Source of the DNA: Cohnella lupini
GTDB taxonomy: Bacteria; Bacillota; Bacilli; Paenibacillales; Paenibacillaceae
Reading direction: 5' to 3'
Length of the DNA stretch: 64,000 bases
NCBI RefSeq assembly: GCF_003386205.1
Contig: NZ_QRDY01000002.1
Coordinates: forward strand, 434,001 to 498,000
Of this stretch, positions 52,627 to 62,584 are shown one piece after another (the stretch's first letter is position 1; each line of letters opens with the position of its first letter). Below the pieces are notes generated by a model. That model had not been told where the DNA came from and did not search any database. It saw only the letters and a program-made list of their open reading frames with translations. A program made the translations under genes and the position numbers.

Positions 52627-55580
52627 GGAAGATTAAATATCCGCGCCTTATTTTCCGACTCTTGCTAGCCGCCGTTATCCTGTTCGGAGCGTTTCGTTGG
52701 ATATCCGGCACGGAGCCGGCGATATACGCTTCAACCGTGAGCGCCGCCGATTTACTCGATTATTCGGATGACCGGGAGACTCAGCCCTACGTCAGAGTGA
52801 TGGATCAATTTCCCGATGCCGCGCAAGCGGGCGCCGGACAGCCGATCGGCATCGCCGCCGCCGAATACGCGGAAGCGGCGCCGGAAGCCGAAGTCTCCAA
52901 GCAAACGGACGAGGGAGGGGCAACACTTCATTGGACCAACTCCCAAGGCTGGGTGGAGTGGGCTTTTAACGTAGCCACTGCCGGATGGTATGAGCTACAT
53001 GTCGATTATAAGCCGCTCGAGGGAGGCAATTCCTCCGTCGTTCGGGGAGTCCAGATAGACGGCCGGTTTCCTTTTCTGGAATCGGAGAATCTCGAGCTCG
53101 AGCGGCTATGGAAGGATGCGAAATATCCCTACGACCGTAACGAGATCGGCATGCAGGTTCGACCTCAGCAGACGGAGATCGTCGAATGGTCGACGAAAGC
53201 GCTTTCCGACTTTTCGGTTTCCTCGGAGCCGCTTCTCTACCGGCTGGAGCCCGGCGAACACAAGCTGCGGCTAATCGGGGAGAGAGATCCGGTAGCTCTT
53301 AGAAGCTTGACCTTTCAACCGAAGAGGCCTTCAGCCAAAAGCTATGAAGAATATGAAGCCGCTCAGCCGGAAGCCGCCGCTCAGCCTCAGCCGGATTGGT
53401 TTTCGGTTACCGAAGCCGAGCAGTTCAAGCGCAAGTCCAGCCTAGCCATCCAGACCGATCACTGGTCGGAGCCATATATTTCGCCCGATCCGAAGGGCCG
53501 CATCACGTACAACGTGCTCGGGGGGCAAAGATGGCGGTTGCCCGGCGAATGGGTGGAGTGGCAAATATCCGTGCCGGAGAACGGTTGGTACGAGATCGAT
53601 CTGAAGAACTTCCAAAATTACCGCAACGGATTTCGGGCTTACAGGACACTGGAAATCGACGGCGAGACGCCCTTCTCCGAGATGCACCATTTCGGAATCG
53701 ATTATCACAAGGAGTTCCTCATTACGACGATAGCCGATCCCGAAGGCAAGCCGTACAAATTTTACTTGACGAAAGGCGACCACACGTTGCGCATGACGGC
53801 GGATTCTTCGGAGCTGCAGCCGGTGACGCTCGCGCTAAAAGATACGTTGGATGAGCTTGCGGACTTCGATAGGCACGTGAGACTGATAACGGGCAATTAC
53901 AGTAAAAACGCCTTCGACGCCAACACGGATTCGACGAGAACGTGGGACATGGTTAAATTCGACCCCGACATCGCAGCGAAAATGCAAGGCTTCGTCGACA
54001 GGTTATCGGCCATTCGCGACTATATTAACGGATTGAACAGAAAAAATTCGGACTTGTCGGAAGCGATCAAAGTATCGATCACGATTCTGGAGGAGCTGCA
54101 GGGAGACGTCAACGAAATTCCGAACAAAATCAACGACTTCTCGACGATCCAGAACAATATCGGAACGTGGATGGCGACCCTCACGCAGCAGCCGCTTCTG
54201 TTCGATTACATCGTGGTTCGCACGCCGCAAGCCGTTACGGGACTGAAGGAGCCGACGCCTCTATCCAGGGTGCCGTATTCCATCGTCGATTTCGGGCGTT
54301 CGTTTTACATGGATTACGATACCCGCAAGCATAACAAAGACGAAGCGCTGACGATTTGGGTGCAACGCGGACGCGATTACGTCGATCTGCTGCGCGAGAT
54401 GGTGGACCAGGACTTTACTCCGAGAACGGGAATCGAAGTCAATATCAACCTGATGCCCAATCCCAACGTTCTGGTGCTAGGCAACGCTGCGGGTGACGTT
54501 CCCGACGTCGCGCTCGGCATCGGGGAAGCGACCCCGGCGGACTTCGCGATGAGGGACGCCGCCCAAGACTTATCCTCCTTCCCGGGCTTCGGTGAAATCA
54601 GGGAGCGGTTCATTCCGGGAGTCGAACGGGCTTTGATGTACGACGAAGGTACTTACGGGTTGCCCGAGGTGCAGAACTTCCAGATGCTATTTTATCGCAC
54701 CGATATTTTCGAGAATTTGAATCTGAAGGTACCGGATACTTGGGAGGACGTCTTCGATATCCTGCCGACGCTGCAGGAGAACGGAATGACGATGAACTAT
54801 CCGAAGGCGGACTTCACGACGATGTTCTTCCAGAACGACGCGGAGATCTACGCCGAGAACGGCTTGGCGGCGAATCTGACGAGCGCGAACGGACAAAAGG
54901 CCTTCCAACAATGGACGGAGATGTTCCGTAAATACAATCTGCCGATCGATATTCCGGCGTTCTTCCAGCATTTCCGCGACGGGGACATTCCGATCGGGGT
55001 AGCCGATTTCAATACGTACGTGCAGCTTCTCGTTGCAGCCCCGGAGATTACCGGCCATTGGAAAATCGCTCCTCTCCCGGGAGTAAAGCAAGCGAACGGG
55101 GAGGTAGCCAGATGGTCTCCTCAGGGATTGTCGGCGGCGATGATCATGAAGAAGAGCAAGAACCAGGAAGAAGCATGGGAATTCCTGAAATGGTGGACTT
55201 CGGGGGAAGTGCAAGCCCAGTACGCGAAGGACATCGAATCGTTCTACGGAATCGAATTCCGGTGGAATACGGCGAACGTCGAAGCGATGCGGACCTTGTC
55301 TTGGCCGAACGACGACCTGCAAGCGCTAAGGGAGCAGGGGAGATGGGCGAAGAACATGCCGTACGTGCCGGGCTACTACTTCCTGAACCGCGAGATGGAG
55401 TTCGCTTGGAACCGCACCGTATTCGACGGGATGCCGGCCCAAGAATCGCTTGAGAAAGCACAGCTGTCGTTGCAGAGAGAAATGAACAGAAGGCAGAAGG
55501 ATTTCGACATCGACGGCAAGGAAGACTTGAAGATTTCGCAAATACGCGAGCCTTACGAATGGGAGGAATCAGGACCATGA
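52623..55580 (+). CDS. Very large membrane-anchored solute-binding protein with N-terminal CBM35-like domains
   Basis: 985 residues, about twice the usual length. Hydrophobic segment 9-28 without a lipobox Cys, so anchored by an uncleaved helix or cleaved by signal peptidase I. Residues about 50-240 and 260-410 are two related beta-sandwich parts resembling CBM6/35 (GWVEWAFNVATAGWYELHVD and GEWVEWQISVPENGWYEIDL). About 430-540 is helical. About 570-985 is a family-1 solute-binding domain (DEALTIWVQRGRDYVDLLRE; EEAWEFLKWWTSGEVQAQYA). It sits between the ATPase and a permease with ATGA overlaps on both sides, so it is an integral part of the importer. Confidence 0.82.
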   Translation: MRKIKYPRLIFRLLLAAVILFGAFRWISGTEPAIYASTVSAADLLDYSDDRETQPYVRVMDQFPDAAQAGAGQPIGIAAAEYAEAAPEAEVSKQTDEGGATLHWTNSQGWVEWAFNVATAGWYELHVDYKPLEGGNSSVVRGVQIDGRFPFLESENLELERLWKDAKYPYDRNEIGMQVRPQQTEIVEWSTKALSDFSVSSEPLLYRLEPGEHKLRLIGERDPVALRSLTFQPKRPSAKSYEEYEAAQPEAAAQPQPDWFSVTEAEQFKRKSSLAIQTDHWSEPYISPDPKGRITYNVLGGQRWRLPGEWVEWQISVPENGWYEIDLKNFQNYRNGFRAYRTLEIDGETPFSEMHHFGIDYHKEFLITTIADPEGKPYKFYLTKGDHTLRMTADSSELQPVTLALKDTLDELADFDRHVRLITGNYSKNAFDANTDSTRTWDMVKFDPDIAAKMQGFVDRLSAIRDYINGLNRKNSDLSEAIKVSITILEELQGDVNEIPNKINDFSTIQNNIGTWMATLTQQPLLFDYIVVRTPQAVTGLKEPTPLSRVPYSIVDFGRSFYMDYDTRKHNKDEALTIWVQRGRDYVDLLREMVDQDFTPRTGIEVNINLMPNPNVLVLGNAAGDVPDVALGIGEATPADFAMRDAAQDLSSFPGFGEIRERFIPGVERALMYDEGTYGLPEVQNFQMLFYRTDIFENLNLKVPDTWEDVFDILPTLQENGMTMNYPKADFTTMFFQNDAEIYAENGLAANLTSANGQKAFQQWTEMFRKYNLPIDIPAFFQHFRDGDIPIGVADFNTYVQLLVAAPEITGHWKIAPLPGVKQANGEVARWSPQGLSAAMIMKKSKNQEEAWEFLKWWTSGEVQAQYAKDIESFYGIEFRWNTANVEAMRTLSWPNDDLQALREQGRWAKNMPYVPGYYFLNREMEFAWNRTVFDGMPAQESLEKAQLSLQREMNRRQKDFDIDGKEDLKISQIREPYEWEESGP

Positions 55581-56548
55581 ACACGGAGATTTCTCCCGGG
55601 ATAACCCGAACGTCGACGACTTCATCCATCCGATTGAAATGGAACCGATTCTGGGCGGATATTCGGCGCGACAGCTTCTGCTATTTGTTTCTCGCACCGT
55701 TCCTGATCTGCTTCTCGGTATTCATCGTCATTCCGGTCGTGATGGCCGCGACTCTCGGTTTCACGTCCTATGACGGCTTCGGTTCGCTGCGGTTCATCGG
55801 ATTCGATAACTACATCGCTTTGTTCACCCAAGACATCATTTTCCTGACCAAGGCGCTCCCGAACACCTTTCTATTCGCCTTAATCGTCGGACCCGGCGGG
55901 TATGTGCTGGCCTTCTTGTTCGCCTGGCTCATTCACCAGCTTCCGATCCGGATACGCGATTATTATACTCTGGCTTTCTATGCTCCCTCGATGGCGGGAG
56001 CGGTGGCGCTTTCCGTCGTCTGGATAGCCGCCTTCAGCGGTGATCGTGTAGGGTATCTCAACAATTTTCTGCTCGGGATGGGATGGATCGACGCTCCGAT
56101 CGTCTGGCTTCAGCAGCCGGAATACCTGCTCAAGGTCATGATCATCGTTTCTCTCTGGATCAGCTTCAGCGTCGGTTTCCTGGCGATGCTGGCCGGACTG
56201 CAGACGGTAAACCGCGAGCTGTACGAAGCCGGTCGAATCGACGGCATTTCCAACCGGCTGCAGGAAGTGTTCTATATTACGCTTCCGTCGATGAAGCCGC
56301 AATTGCTCTTCAGCGCGGTCATGACGATCGTCACGACGCTGAAGGCGGGAAGCATCTCGACGCAATTAACGGGCTTGCCGATTACGCCTCAGTATGCCGG
56401 GCATCTCGTCATCAACCATATCGACGATTACGCGTTTATCCGGTTCGAGCTCGGATACGCATCCGCGATATCGGTCATGCTGCTGCTCGTCAGCTATTTC
56501 GCCATGAGGTTCGCGTACAGGCTGTTCGGATCGAAGGAGGAGCTGTAG
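55577..56548 (+). CDS. Sugar ABC permease, MalF-like
   Basis: 323 residues from the ATG at 55577, whose ATGA overlaps the preceding stop; GGGAGGAATC is the ribosome site. Membrane segments begin LFLAPFLICFSVFIVIPVV. The EAA loop is ELYEAGRIDGISNRLQEVFYITLP, with G for the second conserved A, a mild variant. Confidence 0.9.
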   Translation: MNTEISPGITRTSTTSSIRLKWNRFWADIRRDSFCYLFLAPFLICFSVFIVIPVVMAATLGFTSYDGFGSLRFIGFDNYIALFTQDIIFLTKALPNTFLFALIVGPGGYVLAFLFAWLIHQLPIRIRDYYTLAFYAPSMAGAVALSVVWIAAFSGDRVGYLNNFLLGMGWIDAPIVWLQQPEYLLKVMIIVSLWISFSVGFLAMLAGLQTVNRELYEAGRIDGISNRLQEVFYITLPSMKPQLLFSAVMTIVTTLKAGSISTQLTGLPITPQYAGHLVINHIDDYAFIRFELGYASAISVMLLLVSYFAMRFAYRLFGSKEEL

Positions 56549-56552
56549 AACG

Positions 56553-57413
56553 ATGATGATTCGACGTCTTCGAAGAATAACGCCGTTCCAGGTCATCCTG
56601 GTTACCGTCTTTACCGCGCTAGCCGCGTTCATGTCCTTGCCGATCGTGTTCATCCTGAATCACGCCTTCAAGCCGACGAACGAGCTGTTCCTGTTTCCGC
56701 CGAGATTTTTCGTGCAGAACCCGACGGGAAGCAACTTCGAGCAATTGTTTCTCCACGCGACGAACGCGACGGTTCCGTTCAGCCGGTACGTATTCAACAG
56801 CGTCGTCGTGGTCGCGTTAACGCTCATAAGCGTCATCATCGTAAGCACGATGGCGGCTTACGTGCTCGCGAAATACCAATTTCATTTCAAGCAGCTCATC
56901 CTGTCCCTGATCACGTTATCCTTGATGTTCGCGCCGGAGACGGTAGGCATTCCAAGGTATCTCATCATCAGCGGCATCCATCTGAACAATACGTACCTGG
57001 GTCATATTTTGCCTTCCCTAGCCTCTCCGATCGCGGTGTTCATGCTCGTCGGATTCATCTCGCAAATTCCGGGAGAACTGCTGGAGGCGGCGAGAATCGA
57101 CGGTGCCAGCCATTTCGGGATCTTCACCAAGATCGTGCTGCCGTTAGCCGTTCCCGCGATCGCGACGATCTCGATCTTCACCTTCCAAGGCGTCTGGGGA
57201 GACGTCGAGACTTCGACCCTGTTCATGCAGGACGAGACGATGCGAACGCTCGCGTTCTACGTCAACAGCTTGCTCAGCGGACTCCAGAACAGCGTGGCAG
57301 GACAGAACATCGCCGCGGCGGCCGGTCTGCTCATGTTCATACCGAATCTGATCATTTTCCTGTTGTTCCAACGGAAAGTGCTCGAGACGATGATCCATTC
57401 CGGTATCAAGTAA
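56553..57413 (+). CDS. Sugar ABC permease, MalG-like
   Basis: 286 residues. First segment VILVTVFTALAAFMSLPIVF, EAA loop ELLEAARIDGASHFGIFTKIVLP, ending METMIHSGIK-like (LETMIHSGIK). Partner of the 55577 permease, 4 bp after its stop, with GGAGGAGC as ribosome site. Confidence 0.92.
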   Translation: MMIRRLRRITPFQVILVTVFTALAAFMSLPIVFILNHAFKPTNELFLFPPRFFVQNPTGSNFEQLFLHATNATVPFSRYVFNSVVVVALTLISVIIVSTMAAYVLAKYQFHFKQLILSLITLSLMFAPETVGIPRYLIISGIHLNNTYLGHILPSLASPIAVFMLVGFISQIPGELLEAARIDGASHFGIFTKIVLPLAVPAIATISIFTFQGVWGDVETSTLFMQDETMRTLAFYVNSLLSGLQNSVAGQNIAAAAGLLMFIPNLIIFLLFQRKVLETMIHSGIK

Positions 57414-57448
57414 TCAAGTAAACTCCACCAGCAAAGGAAGTCGGAACG

Positions 57449-59464
57449 ATGAAGAGATTGCTTGCTTACCTGCTTCTGGCCGCGACGGCTTTGCTGGTCG
57501 CCCCGGAAACGATCCATGCCCGCATCCCGTACCAGACCACATACTTCGACAGCAATCGTTCGTTTTGGAATGGAATCCAGGCGATCTATAAGCCTTTGGG
57601 AGCTTACGGGGACAATTTCGACGAGCCGGTGGATATTCATATCGGAGCCGACGACACGGTGTACGTGGCGGACAAGGGGAATAACCTTATATTCGTGATG
57701 GACAACAACGGAAAAGTCGTTCGCACGATAGGCGACGAGGAAGGCGCCGGCCAATTGAATTCGCCGGAAGGCCTATTCGTGACCCCGGACGGCACCGTAT
57801 ACGTGGCGGATTCGGGCAACCAGCGCATCGCTTTGTTCGACTCCGCAGGCGCTTTCGTTCGCGAGTACAAGAAACCATCTTCCCCGCTGCTGCAATCCGA
57901 GCACTTCGTTCCGATCAAGCTGGTCGTCGACCGGCGAGGCGTCATGTACGTCGCGATGAACTCCTCTTACCAAGGGCTTCTCCGTATGAACGAGGAAGGA
58001 GAGTTCATGGGGTTCTTCGGAGCCAATAAGGCGCAGCAGACGCTGCTTAATTGGCTGAAGAAGCTCATTCTCAACAAGGAGCAGCTGGCGAAGGAAACGG
58101 CCAACCTGCCGAAGCCGATCGTGAACATATCCCTCGATAACGAAGGCTTTATCTATACGTCGACCGCGGGCGACTTCGGAGCCGCGGCGATTCGCAAGCT
58201 GAACGCCGGAGGCGTGGACGCCTTCAAGGGCAAGACGTTCCAACACAGCCACGGCATCGTGGACGTCGCGATCGACTCCCACGGTTTTCTGTACAACGTG
58301 GATTTGGACTTCGGCCGGATCAATATTTTCGACCGTAACGGGAATGCCTTGTTCGCCTTCGGATTCACGGATAACAATACGCAGCAATACGGGGTCATGG
58401 GTTTTCCGACGAGTATCGGCATCGATTCCAAGAGCAATATCTGGGTGACGGACAGTCGCACGAAAACCGTTCATAAATACGTCCGAAGCGAGTTCGGCAA
58501 CGACGTCATGAACGCCATCTTGCTGTACGACGACGGCAAATACGCCGAAAGCAAGCCGTATTGGGAAAGGGTTTACGCCCGCAACGAGATGTTTACGGGA
58601 ACCTATCTCGGCCTAGGCAAGGTGTACTTGGAGGAGAAAGACAACGAGCAAGCGCTGGATTTCATGAAGGAAGCTTACGACACGAAAGGTTATTCCAAAG
58701 CGTTCTGGGAAATCCGGCTGGAGTGGCTGCAAAACCACTTCATAGAGCTGGTTACGGTCCTTATCGCTCTCGCTCTCGCGTACAAATTCGCTCCGTTGGG
58801 AGTCAAGCGACTGCTGGCGCGACGGCCATTGCCAACCAAGCTAGACCGTCCGTTAACCGATCTGCGCAACTTCGGATACGTGATGTTCCATCCCTATCAC
58901 GGCTTCTACAAGCTGAAGGAAGCGAGAGTATCTCCGTGGATCATCGTTCTATTGCTCTTCGCCGTCGTGGCGATGAAGATCGTCACGTTATACGGGACCG
59001 GGTTCCTGTTCTATCCCGTCGAGCGGTCGCAGATTAATCTTCCGAACATTATGGGGCTGTTCGTACTGCCATGGGTGACTTGGATTATCGCCAATTATCT
59101 CGTGTGCAGCGTCAAGGACGGGGAAGGAAAGTTCAGGGAAGTCATACAGGGCAGCACCTACGCCTTGGCGCCTTACTTCTTCTTCTCCATACCGATCGTC
59201 ATCCTTTCCAACATTCTTACGCTGGATGAAGCGGTGCTGATTCGAACTCTCACCTCGGTCATGTATATCTGGATGGCCGTCATGTTCATCGTCATGACGC
59301 AGGTCATCCACAATTTCGACTTCGTGGAATCGCTGAAGAACATCGCCATAACCGTCTTCGCGATCGCCACGATCTGGCTGTTCGGATTCATCGTCTTCGG
59401 ATTGTCCTACAACCTGTACGACTTCGTCTACCAGCTTTACAAAGAGGTGAATTTCTATCGTTAA
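57449..59464 (+). CDS. NHL-repeat / TPR / Yip1-like membrane protein
   Basis: 671 residues. Signal peptide about 1-25. Residues about 50-330 are NHL-type beta-propeller blades (DDTVYVADKGNNLIFVMDNN, DGTVYVADSGNQRIALFDSA, SKSNIWVTDSRTKTVHKYV). About 355-410 is a TPR-like helical pair (GTYLGLGKVYLEEKDNEQAL). Then one membrane helix near 430 and a Yip1-type bundle of four to five helices about 500-660. It would place a propeller outside the membrane and a helical pore-like domain within it. Its place among permease genes suggests an accessory part of the importer. I know of no assigned function. Confidence 0.72.
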   Translation: MKRLLAYLLLAATALLVAPETIHARIPYQTTYFDSNRSFWNGIQAIYKPLGAYGDNFDEPVDIHIGADDTVYVADKGNNLIFVMDNNGKVVRTIGDEEGAGQLNSPEGLFVTPDGTVYVADSGNQRIALFDSAGAFVREYKKPSSPLLQSEHFVPIKLVVDRRGVMYVAMNSSYQGLLRMNEEGEFMGFFGANKAQQTLLNWLKKLILNKEQLAKETANLPKPIVNISLDNEGFIYTSTAGDFGAAAIRKLNAGGVDAFKGKTFQHSHGIVDVAIDSHGFLYNVDLDFGRINIFDRNGNALFAFGFTDNNTQQYGVMGFPTSIGIDSKSNIWVTDSRTKTVHKYVRSEFGNDVMNAILLYDDGKYAESKPYWERVYARNEMFTGTYLGLGKVYLEEKDNEQALDFMKEAYDTKGYSKAFWEIRLEWLQNHFIELVTVLIALALAYKFAPLGVKRLLARRPLPTKLDRPLTDLRNFGYVMFHPYHGFYKLKEARVSPWIIVLLLFAVVAMKIVTLYGTGFLFYPVERSQINLPNIMGLFVLPWVTWIIANYLVCSVKDGEGKFREVIQGSTYALAPYFFFSIPIVILSNILTLDEAVLIRTLTSVMYIWMAVMFIVMTQVIHNFDFVESLKNIAITVFAIATIWLFGFIVFGLSYNLYDFVYQLYKEVNFYR

Positions 59465-61691
59465 CTTCATCAAGCGCCAATCGCTTCGCGTAAAGCTTAT
59501 CGCGGCATCCGCCTGCGTCGTCGTCATCATCCTGCTGTACCTTATCCTTCGCGGAGGGGAGACATCGCTCGGGGAAGCTCTCGAGGCGGCCGGAATTCCC
59601 GAGCCGGTATCCGAGCATGCGCCGCTGTACGAGGGAGCGCCGTGGAAGCCTGAAGCCGGGGCGGACGGTTTCGCGTTGGCGCAGGAGAACGGGAAGTACG
59701 CCCTCTACGTTCGGCCGGACAATACGCAGATCGCTCTTGTCGACAAGAAAACAGGGTACCGCTGGTCAAGCAATCCGACGAAGGAACAATTGGCCAACGA
59801 GACGGTCAAGGGATTGCCTCTAGCCAATCTTCAATCTCCCTTCGCGCTGACCTATGTCACGACTTCGGGGAAAGATCAGACGATCGAGAAGGTCGTGAAC
59901 GCGCTCGACCCGAAGCTGGAGATCGGCATGATCAAGGCGGATAACGGACTTCAGATATCCTATCTGTTCCCGGACAAGAAGCTGGGCCTGTCCATTCAAT
60001 ACGAGTTGACCGAGAACGGCCTTAAGGTGCGAGTGCCGACGGACGGAATCCGGGAGGAAGGAGAATTCGTCGTATTCTCCCTCGACCTGCTGCCGTACTT
60101 CGGAGCATCGGCCGCCGGCGAGGACGGATATATTTTCGTTCCGGACGGTCCGGGAGGCTTGATCAAATTCGATAGCATCCGCGCGGATATTTCCAAAGGC
60201 TATATTCATCAAGTCTATGGCCTTGACGTGACCAACATGCTCAATTGGACCCGTTCAGGGGAACGTAGGGAAGATATCGCTTATCCCGTGTTCGGGGTGA
60301 GACGGGGAACGAACGCGTTCTTGGCCGTCATTAGCCGCGGAGGCGATTCCTCGAACATAGCGGCGATGCCGCCGGGGCTGAAATCGAGCTTCTATAACGT
60401 CTACACGAGCCAAATTTACCGCGAAAATTACTTGTATCAGAGAAGCCGGATTTCACCGCCGGTCAAGGCCGTCCAGCGGGAGCGCTTGGATACGGATCGG
60501 GAGATCGAATATCGGCTGCTCAGCGGCGAAGATTCCGATTACGTCGGTATGGCCAATGCTTACCGGGCTTATTTGTCCGAAACCGATGGACTGGGAAGTC
60601 CGTTGAAACCGGTCGATCATGTTCCGCTGTACTTGAAAATCATGGGCGGTGGGTACCGCGAAGCCTTCAACCGGATCGAGTACGTTCCGATGACGACCTT
60701 CTCCCAAGCGAACGAGATCGTGGATGGTTTAAAAGACCGGGGAGTCGCCAACATGGAGGTCGTCTATTACGGCTGGCAGAACATGGGCGGCTACAGGCTC
60801 GATGACCGTTTTCCGATCGAGAAGAAGCTCGGCGGGAAATCCGCCGCGAAGAAGTTCGTTTCCAATATGCGCAAGGCGGATATCGGCGTTCAATTCTACG
60901 ACCAGCTGCTCTGGCTGGACGATACGAGCACGTCGTTGTCTCCCAAGAACAGCGGAGTTCGCAAGATGGACGGAACCGTCTTCAAGGACGAAAGCTGGTT
61001 TCTGAGCAAGCCGGCCCGGACGGTCGACATGGCCTACGATTCGATTCAAGAGCTGAAAGACATCGGCGTATCCGGATTGTTTTATGACGGAATCGGCTCG
61101 ATGGTATTCAACGATTACGATCCGACGGGGACGACGACTCGAGAAGACGCGATCAAGATTTACAAGGGATTGCTGGATTATACGAGGCAGGAGCTCGGAT
61201 CCGCGGGCGTGTACCGGGGCAACGATTACTCGATCGACGAAGTGGATTATATCGACGACTTGCCGAACGATTCCAGCTACGACTTCATGATCGACGAAAC
61301 CGTGCCGTTCTACCCGATCGTCCTGCACGGCTACGTTCCTTACAGCTTCGGAGACGGCGGAAATCTTCGCAACGACGTGCAAACCGAATTCTTGAAATCG
61401 ATCGAATACGGGGCGATGCCTACGTTCTTCCTTACCTACGAGGAATCGCGCGAGATGATGGACTTGAACGTCTGGTTCTACCTGTTCAGCAGCCAATACA
61501 AGAAGTGGGCCGATCGGATCGGCGAGGAATACGGACAATTCGATTCCCTTGCCAAGCTGTTCTCGCAGCGGATCGTCGACCACGAGAAATTAGCGGACAA
61601 CAGATTCGCGACCACCTACGAAGACGGGACCCGGGTCGTCGTCGACTATAACAAGGGAACGTTCGTCGTTGAAGGAGGCGGAGGCGCGTGA
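59457..61691 (+). CDS. DUF5696 membrane-anchored protein, apparently starting at ATC
   Basis: About 744 residues. The frame opens at 59451 and encodes a basic start (VNFIKRQSLRVKLIAASA), a hydrophobic anchor (CVVVIILLYLIL), a linker and then the DUF5696 region, so translation should begin near 59457. The ribosome site AAAGAGGTGA ends 6 nt before an ATC at 59457, and the first standard start codon (TTG, 59676) would delete the anchor. Residues about 80-330 are beta-rich (KKTGYRWSSNPTKEQLANET); about 370-690 look like a TIM barrel (MEVVYYGWQNMGGYRLDDRF, ISGLFYDGIG-like), hinting at a glycoside hydrolase. It overlaps the gene before by 8 bp. The next gene starts by a GTGA overlap. Confidence 0.7.
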   Translation: MVNFIKRQSLRVKLIAASACVVVIILLYLILRGGETSLGEALEAAGIPEPVSEHAPLYEGAPWKPEAGADGFALAQENGKYALYVRPDNTQIALVDKKTGYRWSSNPTKEQLANETVKGLPLANLQSPFALTYVTTSGKDQTIEKVVNALDPKLEIGMIKADNGLQISYLFPDKKLGLSIQYELTENGLKVRVPTDGIREEGEFVVFSLDLLPYFGASAAGEDGYIFVPDGPGGLIKFDSIRADISKGYIHQVYGLDVTNMLNWTRSGERREDIAYPVFGVRRGTNAFLAVISRGGDSSNIAAMPPGLKSSFYNVYTSQIYRENYLYQRSRISPPVKAVQRERLDTDREIEYRLLSGEDSDYVGMANAYRAYLSETDGLGSPLKPVDHVPLYLKIMGGGYREAFNRIEYVPMTTFSQANEIVDGLKDRGVANMEVVYYGWQNMGGYRLDDRFPIEKKLGGKSAAKKFVSNMRKADIGVQFYDQLLWLDDTSTSLSPKNSGVRKMDGTVFKDESWFLSKPARTVDMAYDSIQELKDIGVSGLFYDGIGSMVFNDYDPTGTTTREDAIKIYKGLLDYTRQELGSAGVYRGNDYSIDEVDYIDDLPNDSSYDFMIDETVPFYPIVLHGYVPYSFGDGGNLRNDVQTEFLKSIEYGAMPTFFLTYEESREMMDLNVWFYLFSSQYKKWADRIGEEYGQFDSLAKLFSQRIVDHEKLADNRFATTYEDGTRVVVDYNKGTFVVEGGGGA

Positions 61692-62584
61692 TCAAGTCAA
61701 AAGTAATCGCGCGGCAGAAGCGCCTGTACTTCACGAAACGATACGGCATCGGATTGTTGTTCATGCTTCCGTGGATCATCGGGTTTTGCATTTTCGTCGC
61801 GATCCCGATCGGTTGGTCGTTGTTCATGTCCCTTCATAAGGTAGCCGTCGTTCCGGGAGGGTTCAAATACGATTGGATCGGGATGAAAAATTTCAAGGAC
61901 GCGTTCGTGACCGATAACATTTTCCCGATCGAGCTGATTACCTACTTCCAGCAAATGCTCTTGATGGTTCCGATGATCGTGATCTTCGCCCTGCTGATCT
62001 CCTTGATGTTGAATCAACGCTTCCCGGGCAGGTTCATCTATCGGGCGATCTTCTTCCTGCCCGTCATCTTCGCCACGGGACAGGTGTTATCGGAGCTGTT
62101 CGCGCAAGGCGCCGGGGAAATTCCGTTCCTGGATCAATACAACCTCGAACCGCTTATCGAGCAGTACATCGGCAAGGAATTCGCGGGAACGATCATGAGC
62201 GTGCTTAGCCGGGCGATCCTGATCCTCTGGTACTCGGGGGTGCAGATTCTGATTTTCATCGCGGGTTACCAGACGATCTCTCCGACGATTTACGAAGCGG
62301 TGCGCATCGACGGGGCTTCTCCGTGGGATAGCTTCTGGAAAATTACTCTGCCGGCGAGCGTTCCGTTCATCAGCTTGAACATTTTGTACACGATTATCGA
62401 CTTATTCACTTTCCCTCTGAACCCGGTTCTGGCCCATATCAGGGAAAACATGTTCAAGATGGATACCGGTTATGGCTATGCCAGCGCGCTCGCTTGGATT
62501 TACTTCGGCTTTATTTTCGTCCTGATCGCCCTTGTGCTGTTGCTGTTCAGCCGAAGCATGAAGACTAGGAGGGCCCGTCCATGA
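61688..62584 (+). CDS. Sugar ABC permease, MalF-like (second pair)
   Basis: 298 residues, GTG start overlapping the preceding stop. Membrane segments from LLFMLPWIIGFCIFVAIPIG; EAA loop IYEAVRIDGASPWDSFWKITLP. A second permease set within the same operon implies a second importer complex sharing the ATPase. Confidence 0.92.
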   Translation: MIKSKVIARQKRLYFTKRYGIGLLFMLPWIIGFCIFVAIPIGWSLFMSLHKVAVVPGGFKYDWIGMKNFKDAFVTDNIFPIELITYFQQMLLMVPMIVIFALLISLMLNQRFPGRFIYRAIFFLPVIFATGQVLSELFAQGAGEIPFLDQYNLEPLIEQYIGKEFAGTIMSVLSRAILILWYSGVQILIFIAGYQTISPTIYEAVRIDGASPWDSFWKITLPASVPFISLNILYTIIDLFTFPLNPVLAHIRENMFKMDTGYGYASALAWIYFGFIFVLIALVLLLFSRSMKTRRARP

